From JAGOTT01 sp964450795 (GTDB lineage Bacteria; Patescibacteriota; Minisyncoccia; Moranbacterales; UBA1568): a stretch of 17,569 nt of DNA. The first letter of the stretch is position 1. Every line of letters starts with the position of its first letter. Shown here in pieces: positions 7,525-13,992 of the stretch. Both the position numbers and the translations under genes were made by a program. Below the pieces are notes generated by a model. The model saw nothing but the letters and a program-made list of their open reading frames with translations. It did not search any database and had not been told where the DNA came from. The stretch lies in the NCBI GenBank assembly GCA_964450795.1, contig CAYVDI010000020.1, positions 1 through 17,569 of the forward strand, written 5' to 3'.

Positions 7525-8661
7525 TCACAAACCAACGTCACTTCGCTTTAATTCCAATTTTTCCAGTCCACGGTCGATAATTTTCTTTAGAAACATTTCG
7601 GAGTGTGCCTCATATTCGAGAAGTTCAAATATAGAAATCCAGCGTTTCCGATCGGCTTTCCCGCTCCTGACCAAGCCTGCAAATTCCTGCTCAAAACTCG
7701 AATACCCGTTCCTTCTCACGTCAATGACTCCCATAAGTGGAATAAGGATACTATTGGTCACTAGAGGGCTCACGTTACTAGCCTTAAATAATCCAAGTGC
7801 CACCATCTCACTTCGTATGGCGTCTTCATCATATCCCCATGCATAAAAAGGAAACAGGACACGCGGAATCCGTTCCGACGGCCAAGAATCCCCGTTCCAC
7901 CAATAACGTTCCCGTTCCTCTTTTGAAAAAATATCCTTAAGATCGAAGCCAGCCGACACCATTCTGGTTTGTCGCTCGTAACCTGACGGCGATTCGAATG
8001 TCTCCAAACCAAGTATCCGTTCGACTTGTTCGGGAGAAATACCGCTCATCAATATCGGAATACCGAGTCTCGCAGCAATATTTCTTCCGATATCGTGAAG
8101 CGCATCCCCCCCAAGACGATCCACAACTTCATAACAACCACGCGTCCCACTATTTATGAACGCAAACCGGAAGAGTTTCTTATAGAAATCAGAAGCCGGA
8201 CGATACACCATATGTTCAACCCCAAACACACCGACTATACGATTGATATTTTTCCAAGCTATCGGACTCATGAATCCATTGTCCACTGTTAGTGCGAGAA
8301 TTCTCATTGTCGGATTTTGTTTTCGAATTCGGTAAAGAAGATATGCGCTATCTTTCCCGCCACTGAACAAAACAAGTGCGTCATACAACGACTCTGGATG
8401 ATTACTTTTTGCAACAACATCATTAAATGCTTGTTCACGGTCCGATACATTTAAAGAAACACCGCTCTCAATTTTTTGCGCTTGGTCATTCAAACAAAAC
8501 AAACAGAGACCATCTTGCAATGGTCCTTGTTTTTCAGAAATCAGGCAACGTGCGCAACGCTTCGAGAGTCGGTTTCGAACGAATAACCGATGAAGCGGCC
8601 ACAACGAACGCATATACCACTCAAACATTCGTACCCCAAACATACCGCATATCTTTATCAC
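7525..8661 (-). CDS. PP-loop ATPase with N-terminal zinc ribbon, related to N-acetyl sugar amidotransferase (WbpG/PseA-like)
   Basis: 378-aa protein and first gene of the operon. A zinc-ribbon-like Cys pair set (C36/C39 and C53/C56) precedes a PP-loop, SGGKDS at 100-105. This architecture is that of WbpG/PseA-type ATP pyrophosphatases, which adenylate a carbonyl or carboxyl group for amide or amidine formation. The rest aligns in style with that group (ALTVDNGFMS, then a Gly/Cys segment TRGCYEVVDRLGG, then LMSGISPEQ). The start is GTG 8661, preceded by GGAGG (8667-8671 on +) with a 5-nt spacer, one of the few clear ribosome-binding sites in the window; GTG 8682 is less likely. No glutamine amidotransferase (HisH-like) partner is encoded in the window, so the ammonia donor or other nucleophile is unknown. 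Its role could be amide formation on the acyl amino acid. Confidence 0.75.
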   Translation of the reverse strand: MIKICGMFGVRMFEWYMRSLWPLHRLFVRNRLSKRCARCLISEKQGPLQDGLCLFCLNDQAQKIESGVSLNVSDREQAFNDVVAKSNHPESLYDALVLFSGGKDSAYLLYRIRKQNPTMRILALTVDNGFMSPIAWKNINRIVGVFGVEHMVYRPASDFYKKLFRFAFINSGTRGCYEVVDRLGGDALHDIGRNIAARLGIPILMSGISPEQVERILGLETFESPSGYERQTRMVSAGFDLKDIFSKEERERYWWNGDSWPSERIPRVLFPFYAWGYDEDAIRSEMVALGLFKASNVSPLVTNSILIPLMGVIDVRRNGYSSFEQEFAGLVRSGKADRKRWISIFELLEYEAHSEMFLKKIIDRGLEKLELKRSDVGL

Positions 8662-8695
8662 TCTACCCTCCAAGCATACCACCGTATTTAGCCGA

Positions 8696-8714
8696 AAACA
8701 AACGTTTTTTGTTT
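8696..8714. promoter_or_regulatory. Inverted repeat overlapping the -35 box, candidate operator
   Basis: Seven-base arms AAACAAA (8696-8702) and TTTGTTT (8708-8714) flank a 5-nt centre. The right arm contains the plus-strand -35 hexamer. Position and symmetry fit a repressor site in the shared divergent control region, but the AT-rich context makes chance possible. Confidence 0.35.
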
Positions 8715-8737
8715 ATTCCCAATAAAAAGAGTATACT
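8709..8737 (+). promoter_or_regulatory. Sigma-70-type promoter for the ThiF-like gene
   Basis: TTGTTT (8709-8714), a 17-nt spacer and TATACT (8732-8737) place the transcription start near 8744, about 33 nt before the ThiF-like ATG. The sequence AGTATACT is itself palindromic. A minus-strand -10-like TATAAT (8763-8768 on +, reading left) is the best candidate for the large operon, but its -35 is poor. Confidence 0.6.
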
Positions 8738-8748
8738 ATAAGGCTTTT

Positions 8749-8802
8749 ATGAATCATAATTTATTATACGCTTTCTATGACGAATATCGAAGAACGGTTT
8801 AA
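8749..8802 (+). other. Possible 17-codon leader ORF overlapping the ThiF-like start
   Basis: An ATG lies about 5 nt after the predicted transcription start and opens a 17-residue frame (MNHNLLYAFYDEYRRTV) ending at TAA 8800-8802, out of frame with and overlapping the ThiF-like start by 26 nt. The ThiF-like ATG has no Shine-Dalgarno site, so leaderless translation and coupling are conceivable. It could equally be chance. Confidence 0.2.
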
Positions 8803-9694
8803 AAAAATCATTGAGGATGCACCATCATTCTATACGGAAGCATTCTCTCGCAACATCGGCCTCTTAGGGGAGAAAGGTCAGCGTCAAATCAAAAATGCAA
8901 CTGTAGCGGTTGCCGGACTCGGTGGCGTCGGAGGAAACTATGCCTACGCTCTCGCTCGACTCGGAGTCGGCGCACTCCACATTGCCGACAACGATCGATA
9001 CGATTTTTCGAATCTGAACCGGCAAATGGGATCCGGCGTGCATACGCTCGGGAAAACAAAAGTTTCAGCCGTGGAAGAACTCATCAAATCTATCAATCCT
9101 TACTGCAAGGTGCGAACTTTTGATCGGGGAATTACCGAGGAAACAGTGGATGAATTCTTGGACAACGCTACCGTTGTCATCGATGCGATTGAATTCTTTG
9201 AGATTGAAGCAAGGGAGCTTCTCTTTCAAAAAGCACGGAAAAAGGGACTCTACGTGATAAATGCCGCATCTATCGGATTCGGATCCGCTATGATGGTGTT
9301 CGATCCAAATGGGATGAGCCTCGAGAAATATTTTAATATCACCCCTCTAATGAGCAAACAGGAAAAAATGATCCAGTTCGCACTAGGAATCGGACCATCG
9401 CTCATTCAAAGAAGCTACTTTAAACCAACTGCCGTCAGCATCAACCTTGAGAGAAAAGCCATCCCTTCGCTGGTCTTAGGAACACTTCTCTGCGCCAATT
9501 TGGCTGTGACAGAGACAGTGAAAATTATCCTTGGTCAGAAAAAGAAAATACATCCGGCGCCCTATTCAGTACACTTTGATCCGTTTGTTGGAAAATTAAG
9601 GAGGGTCTGGCTTCCGGGAGGAAACCGAAATCCGTTACAGTTGATAAAAAAATTTTTCCTCCTCAGAAAAATGCGAATGGAAGGGAAAGCCTGA
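8777..9694 (+). CDS. ThiF/MoeB/E1-like adenylyltransferase lacking the zinc-binding cysteines
   Basis: 305-aa Rossmann-fold E1-like enzyme that would adenylate a C-terminal or small-molecule carboxylate. Nucleotide-binding GLGGVGG is at 47-53, the acidic DND at 71-73, the hallmark NLNRQ at 79-83 with Arg82, the catalytic-type K95 region, and a VIDAIEFF segment replacing the usual DCxDN (Asp136). There are no CxxC pairs, so the structural zinc of ThiF/MoeB is missing, and no obvious thioester Cys. This matches the ThiF portion of Rv1355c/MoeY-like proteins, where the domain is fused to a nitroreductase. Here a separate nitroreductase-like gene lies at 10593-11699. The C-terminal 60 residues are basic. 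It is divergent from the operon. I infer a tailoring or condensing role; thiamine and molybdopterin synthesis are unlikely without sulfur-carrier genes. Confidence 0.8.
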   Translation: MTNIEERFKKIIEDAPSFYTEAFSRNIGLLGEKGQRQIKNATVAVAGLGGVGGNYAYALARLGVGALHIADNDRYDFSNLNRQMGSGVHTLGKTKVSAVEELIKSINPYCKVRTFDRGITEETVDEFLDNATVVIDAIEFFEIEARELLFQKARKKGLYVINAASIGFGSAMMVFDPNGMSLEKYFNITPLMSKQEKMIQFALGIGPSLIQRSYFKPTAVSINLERKAIPSLVLGTLLCANLAVTETVKIILGQKKKIHPAPYSVHFDPFVGKLRRVWLPGGNRNPLQLIKKFFLLRKMRMEGKA

Positions 9695-9772
9695 AAACAA
9701 ATCATCGAAAATCGCCGCGACACCTCTTGCTGGTTGAATGCTGTGAGAATCGCTGTTTTATTTCCTTCAACC

Positions 9773-10402
9773 TCAATTTGTCGAAAGTTTCCGGATAAAT
9801 GTCCGAAAATTTTCAGAGTTCCCAACGTCATCAAAACTCTGAACTTCACTAAAAATGACGGAGCGACGAACTTTCATATTGAACCAGTTTTTCTGATGGA
9901 AGCCTTCCATCTTCACAAAAATCACATTTGCTGCGATATCGGTAAGAAACGTGACTCCTTTCTGAAAATCAAGAATCTCGTTTTCATCGGAGATCTTCCC
10001 TTCCGGGAAAATCATCACGCTTTCTCGATCAAAGAGAAATTTCCTTGTTCGAAACAAGCCGGCCATTCTCTCCCTCTTGGTTACGCCAATATCGTATGCG
10101 CCAAGCAACCATAAAAAAGGAAGCCAGCGATAGTATGAATGAGTCATCGGAAATCGAAGCGGCAACATCTTTAAGAAAGAACGGAAGGGAAGATACGAAA
10201 GGGTAATAAAGGGATCAAGAATTGACTGATGATTCGAAATGATAAGCGACCCCCTTCTAAGTTGATTTATCGTCCGGGAAACATTTCGATTCGCCAAGAA
10301 AAAACGGCGGAAAACCCGGGAAATAAGTATATACGTACAGATCTGAAAAAAAGCGATGCTTGTCTTTGCGATTAAATTCTTTTCTGCGGGCGTACGGATC
10401 AT
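9773..10402 (-). CDS. PlsC-type 1-acyl-sn-glycerol-3-phosphate acyltransferase family protein
   Basis: 209-aa LPLAT/PlsC-fold acyltransferase, probably membrane-associated through its hydrophobic N-terminus (~10-35). The HX4D catalytic motif is NHQSILD (57-63, His58 and Asp63), followed by a GAYDIGVTKR segment and the FPEG acceptor motif (132-135). Substrates of the family are an acyl-ACP or acyl-CoA and a hydroxyl group of a lipid or acylated amino acid. ATG 10402 has no clear ribosome-binding site but lies about 29 nt from a strong predicted start point. It sits between the ThiF-like and nitroreductase-like genes, convergent with the former. In ornithine-lipid synthesis, a GNAT N-acyltransferase and a PlsC-type O-acyltransferase act in turn; the FeeM-like gene could be the first partner here. 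A housekeeping phosphatidate role cannot be excluded. Confidence 0.88.
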   Translation of the reverse strand: MIRTPAEKNLIAKTSIAFFQICTYILISRVFRRFFLANRNVSRTINQLRRGSLIISNHQSILDPFITLSYLPFRSFLKMLPLRFPMTHSYYRWLPFLWLLGAYDIGVTKRERMAGLFRTRKFLFDRESVMIFPEGKISDENEILDFQKGVTFLTDIAANVIFVKMEGFHQKNWFNMKVRRSVIFSEVQSFDDVGNSENFRTFIRKLSTN

Positions 10403-10437
10403 AAACAATCAAAAGCCACTTACATATCTGATTGGAA

Positions 10438-10466
10438 ATTATACGGTATCTTTCAAAAGAAAACAA
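10438..10466 (-). promoter_or_regulatory. Sigma-70-type promoter for the PlsC-like gene
   Basis: On the minus strand, TTGTTT (10461-10466), a 17-nt spacer and a consensus TATAAT (10438-10443) give a start near 10431. It uses the same -35 hexamer and spacing as the ThiF-like promoter. The 190-nt gap (10403-10592) holds this promoter, a T6/A6 tract at 10511-10526 and a weak CATCAG/CTGATG repeat, and nothing else I can support. Confidence 0.7.
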
Positions 10467-10592
10467 GCGTCGCATGCGCTAAATTTACAATACACATCAG
10501 TAGTAAAAAGTTTTTTGTTTAAAAAAGCGTGCTGATGCGCGATAGTACGAAAAGTTTCGAGATTCAGAATCGAATGAGCAGGATAAAGACGG

Positions 10593-11699
10593 CTAACTGA
10601 GAATCATATCAACCGTCTTTCTCGGAGACATCGGGACTTCCCCTTTTTTCCTATACCCTATCCGAAAGGCAAATACCAGAGTTTCTTTGTCAATGAGAGG
10701 AACCTGCTCATGGAGAAATCGCATCATCAAACGATTCGCAATAAGAAATTGATCTCCAAATACAGCATTCCCTTCGTTCATTGTCATAGCAACAAACGCG
10801 TACGCCGGTTGAAAACCGATACCGGAAGCCGTGGCAAGCAACCAAAGACGAGCCGCGATGCGCCCCCCAACAACATGATCCATTCCATTCCAACCTGATT
10901 CATACACCCTTTGATCTAACTTTTTTGGCAGACAAACAAACCCAAATGCAGCCGAATGAAGCGCGAGTTGCCTTGTTTTTCTTTTCGATTGCCAAGCGAC
11001 CATTTTCCAAAACCAAGGGACTTTCTTGGCGAGCAGGAATACTGATTTAAGAAAATAACCGGAAAAACCAAGACCAAGCGTTTCAATCGGCATACCTGTT
11101 TTCAACCGATTTGCCACACGAGTCGAATGAACAGTTTTCACAAGATTATCATGCAACGATTTGTGTTCCCAATAAAAATCATCATGCAACGAAAGTGCAT
11201 ATCCCGTCTTTCGAAGCATGTCTCCCCCTTCCAGCCAAACGATATTCCCGCCAGCCCTTTCGATTATTTCCGAAAAATTCTTCTTGATTGATAAGCTCAT
11301 TGAGCTGCGGAGAAACGGGAATCGATTTGTCACACGTTTACGAAAAGCATTGAAAAGTAGCGCATTCTCCGGGTCAGATTCACAATCGCTTTTCCGGAAA
11401 TGGATTCGCGAAATGAAATCGTCATATTCATCGAAATGATCATTGTAAAATACTTCCGTTTCAAACCCAAATTGACGCGCGGCAATAACTATGTGCTCGA
11501 TAAATGCTCCAATACCAAAATAGGTCCCCGTAATAAAATATGGTGGATATTCAGAAAGCTCTTTCGGCTGATTCCGATATACAAGCATATCGTGTTCTCC
11601 ATCGAATTCTAGCCGCCAAGGCTGAATATTGTCTCCTGATGGAGCAAACCTTGCTTCCTCGATGATCTTACGGAAAGGAACGGATTCCGACATACTCAT
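10593..11699 (-). CDS. Nitroreductase-fold flavoprotein, Rv1355c/MoeY C-domain-like
   Basis: 368-aa predicted FMN-dependent oxidoreductase. The N-terminal motif ARFAPSGDNIQPWR (16-29) is the FMN-contacting segment of this family, and the GGRIAARLWLLATASGIGFQP segment plus a C-terminal FRIGYRK match the second half of the fold. At over 350 residues it is longer than classic NfsB-type nitroreductases and fits the Rv1355c-like set that pairs with a ThiF domain. A middle insertion (~150-260) contains a hydrophobic helix, LGLGFSGYFLKSVFLLAKKV, suggesting membrane contact or a lipid substrate. I chose ATG 11699 (MSMSES) because the core begins just after it; a longer start at 11774 exists. It could oxidise or reduce an acylated intermediate. 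No terminator is evident downstream. Confidence 0.75.
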   Translation of the reverse strand: MSMSESVPFRKIIEEARFAPSGDNIQPWRLEFDGEHDMLVYRNQPKELSEYPPYFITGTYFGIGAFIEHIVIAARQFGFETEVFYNDHFDEYDDFISRIHFRKSDCESDPENALLFNAFRKRVTNRFPFLRSSMSLSIKKNFSEIIERAGGNIVWLEGGDMLRKTGYALSLHDDFYWEHKSLHDNLVKTVHSTRVANRLKTGMPIETLGLGFSGYFLKSVFLLAKKVPWFWKMVAWQSKRKTRQLALHSAAFGFVCLPKKLDQRVYESGWNGMDHVVGGRIAARLWLLATASGIGFQPAYAFVAMTMNEGNAVFGDQFLIANRLMMRFLHEQVPLIDKETLVFAFRIGYRKKGEVPMSPRKTVDMILS

Positions 11700-11911
11700 A
11701 ACCGTTAAGTTTGTAATCCAAAAATTTCGAAAAAGAAACACCGAATCAGACGATCCACGGAACCAATATAGCATTTATCATTGTTCACAAAAAGCGTCCA
11801 CCTTGTAAATAGCGCATACGAAATGAAACATCGTCAAAAAGAAAATATTATGATATATTTCGGGAAATCAAGCAAAAAATAGCACTCACTCATAAGCACA
11901 ACGACACTGCA
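11700..11911. promoter_or_regulatory. Divergent intergenic region between nitroreductase-like and glycosyltransferase genes
   Basis: This 212-nt AT-rich spacer must hold promoters for both flanking genes. On the plus strand, TATTAT (11846-11851) and TATATT (11854-11859) are the best -10 candidates but lack a good -35. On the minus strand, TTGACG (11832-11837) is a good -35 without a matching -10. Nothing more specific is visible. Confidence 0.35.
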
Positions 11912-13051
11912 ATGAAAAAAAATCTCTCCGTAACGATGGTCTCCGATGACTTTCGACCAGCAATGACTGGAGTAGGAATCCATTTGGAGCAGCTTACCAA
12001 GGAACTCGCTCGAAGAGGTCACTCTGTATCCGTTATCACCTCACGGAGGCGAGGAGAACCGAAAAAAGAAATATGGGAAAACATCCACATATATAGGGTT
12101 CCGACTATAAAAATATACGGCTTCTACCAGGCATTACCATCTACAAAGCTGATACGCCATATCATTAAAACGGAACGACCGGATATAATTCACCATCATT
12201 ATCTCGGTTTCATGATGAAGCGGGTATGTTCAATAGCGAAATCACTCGGAATCCCGCAGGTATCCACTTATCATTTTGGCGCGCACGTCCTTGTGCAACC
12301 CTTATTTATGCGCCCATTCAAAAAAATAGTCGAGCAGCAGATAGTCAAATACAAAAACATGTGCGATTTTGTCATTGTTCCGTCGAAAAATCTTATCGAA
12401 AAATTAACACTCGAAGGAATCAAAGCTCCAAAACGATTTATTCCAAATGCGATTACATTCAACAATGAGCTCTCAAGCATCCCTCCACGCGATAACCACA
12501 ATACATTTTCAATTCTCTACACCGGCCGGCTCGCCGCAGAAAAAAATATCCCCCTCCTTATAGCGGCATGCAAAATACTTTTTAAATCCATCCCAAAGGC
12601 GACGCTGGACATTGTTGGAGCTGGACCAGAAAAAAACACACTCGTACAACAAGCAAAGGAGCTTGGTATAACAGAACGCGTTCGCTTCCATGGCTTCATA
12701 AAACATGATCTGTTAGCAGCGTACTACGCAGATTGTGATTTATTCGTTCTTCCTTCCATAGAAGAGGCTCAGCCAATTTCTGCGATCGAAGCGATGTGGT
12801 TTCGAAAACCAATTATCGTCACAAGTGCCATCGTGTCATCTAATGAATTAGTGAAACCCGGAATAAATGGGTACATTGTCAATCCGAAATCTCCAAGTCA
12901 ATTGGCCGAATATTTGATCACCCTCGCAACGGATCCAGTTCTTCGGATGAAAATGGGTGAAGCCAGCTGGGAGAAAGCGCAAGAATACCGAACAGAATAT
13001 ACAACGGATTCCATCGAGAGCGTCTACCAAGCGGCAATAGCAAGAGCCTGA
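11912..13051 (+). CDS. GT4-family glycosyltransferase
   Basis: 379-aa retaining glycosyltransferase with a GT-B fold. The N-terminal acceptor domain carries MTGVGIHLEQLTKELARRGH (18-37), and HHHYLG at 94-99 is typical of the group. The C-terminal donor domain has YTGRLAAEKN (203-212, Arg206 and Lys211 for the sugar-nucleotide phosphates) and the E-x7-E motif Glu285/Glu293 in EEAQPISAIEA. Closest styles are MshA/BshA/PimB-like and glycolipid-forming GT4 enzymes, cytoplasmic or membrane-peripheral. The PIG-L deacetylase gene follows after 22 nt on the same strand, so the product may be an N-acetylhexosamine conjugate that is then deacetylated, as in mycothiol and bacillithiol synthesis. Donor and acceptor are unknown. 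No Shine-Dalgarno site precedes the ATG. Confidence 0.88.
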   Translation: MKKNLSVTMVSDDFRPAMTGVGIHLEQLTKELARRGHSVSVITSRRRGEPKKEIWENIHIYRVPTIKIYGFYQALPSTKLIRHIIKTERPDIIHHHYLGFMMKRVCSIAKSLGIPQVSTYHFGAHVLVQPLFMRPFKKIVEQQIVKYKNMCDFVIVPSKNLIEKLTLEGIKAPKRFIPNAITFNNELSSIPPRDNHNTFSILYTGRLAAEKNIPLLIAACKILFKSIPKATLDIVGAGPEKNTLVQQAKELGITERVRFHGFIKHDLLAAYYADCDLFVLPSIEEAQPISAIEAMWFRKPIIVTSAIVSSNELVKPGINGYIVNPKSPSQLAEYLITLATDPVLRMKMGEASWEKAQEYRTEYTTDSIESVYQAAIARA

Positions 13052-13073
13052 CTAACTGCCATAGACACTCGTT

Positions 13074-13991
13074 ATGCGATATAGAGCTGTTATCATTTCT
13101 CCACACCTCGACGATGCCGTTTTTTCTTGCGGGCACAGAATCACGCAACTCGTGCACGAAGGACCAGTGCTCGTTCTTAACGTCTTTACCCGTTTTCTTA
13201 ACGCAACAAAAGATTACAGCATCGTACTAGACGACAGTCGTCATGACGAAGAATCAGCCTCGAAAGAATCCCTCGGATACGTATCAGTTTCTTTCGGAGA
13301 ACTCGATTGTTATTTTCGCCGCGAAGAATATCATTCGATCGGAAATATTTTTAAACCACCAATCGCGGAAGATTGCGGAGAATACCTCGTCACACTCAGA
13401 AAACGAATTTTCACGTATTTGAAAAATATTGAATACGATGAACTCTATCTGCCTCTCGCTATCGGCTGGCAGGTCGATCATTTGCTGACCTATAGGCTTT
13501 TTGAGCCTTGGATAGGACAAGAGAATCTCATATTCTACGAAGATGCTCCATACTGTCTTATGCCACACATGACCCGACTTCGACTCGACGAAATTGGGAT
13601 TTATGAATGTGATTCAAATGATCAAAGTCTCGTCGCAGCTCAACCTGGAAATGCGTCTCTCTCTGCAGTCCGCTCACTTTTCGATACCGCGCTTATGCGC
13701 AACCTTCGACCGAAGGGACTGCGCTGGCTCGCTTTACCTGTTGTTAGCTGGTACCTTTATCGACTTATAGCCCTTCACCAAAAACAAAAAAAATATCACA
13801 AGCTCACATCAATGATAATCTCCGTAAAAGATTTCTCAAAGAAAATCGAATCAATGATGCTCTATAAAAGTCAATTCCAAGAATTTTTTCTTGACTGTAC
13901 TGACTGCAGAAAAATATACGCGTCGTATGCAAATAAAGTAGGCGCATCATCAAAATTCATTGAACGCTATTGGAAGATACAAGCGATCTGA
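13074..13991 (+). CDS. PIG-L/LmbE-family deacetylase
   Basis: 305-aa predicted zinc-dependent N-deacetylase for an acetylated amino sugar conjugate. The first metal motif SPHLDDAVFSCG (9-20) is intact, with His11 and Asp14 as expected ligands, and a family RHDEE segment is at 56-60. The second motif, usually HxDH, reads QVDH (133-136): the likely zinc ligand His136 and Asp135 are kept, while the first His is replaced by Gln133. The C-terminal ~100 residues are an unrecognised helical, basic extension containing a hydrophobic stretch WLALPVVSWYLYRLIAL that may attach it to the membrane. It is downstream of the GT4 gene in a two-gene operon and meets the convergent beta-propeller gene with one base between stops, so no terminator fits there. 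Its family is clear; the substrate is inferred. Confidence 0.85.
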   Translation: MRYRAVIISPHLDDAVFSCGHRITQLVHEGPVLVLNVFTRFLNATKDYSIVLDDSRHDEESASKESLGYVSVSFGELDCYFRREEYHSIGNIFKPPIAEDCGEYLVTLRKRIFTYLKNIEYDELYLPLAIGWQVDHLLTYRLFEPWIGQENLIFYEDAPYCLMPHMTRLRLDEIGIYECDSNDQSLVAAQPGNASLSAVRSLFDTALMRNLRPKGLRWLALPVVSWYLYRLIALHQKQKKYHKLTSMIISVKDFSKKIESMMLYKSQFQEFFLDCTDCRKIYASYANKVGASSKFIERYWKIQAI

Positions 13992-13992
13992 A

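Noticed and set aside
8777..9694. Thiamine or molybdopterin synthesis role for the ThiF-like protein
   Set aside because: The zinc cysteines are absent and no ThiS/MoaD-like sulfur carrier, rhodanese or cysteine desulfurase gene is in the window.
10257..10475. 72-codon minus-strand frame overlapping the PlsC-like start
   Set aside because: It covers the predicted promoter and 5' part of the PlsC-like gene in another frame and has no independent support.
10495..10537. CATCAG/CTGATG inverted repeat as a terminator for the nitroreductase-like gene
   Set aside because: The arms are only 6 bp with a 31-nt loop, and no U-tract follows in the right place.
24..13991. Recoded TGA (Gly or Trp) as in Gracilibacteria/Absconditabacteria
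   Set aside because: TGA ends several genes exactly where the next gene begins (694, 6870) or at family-expected lengths (13989, 13993), so it is read as stop.
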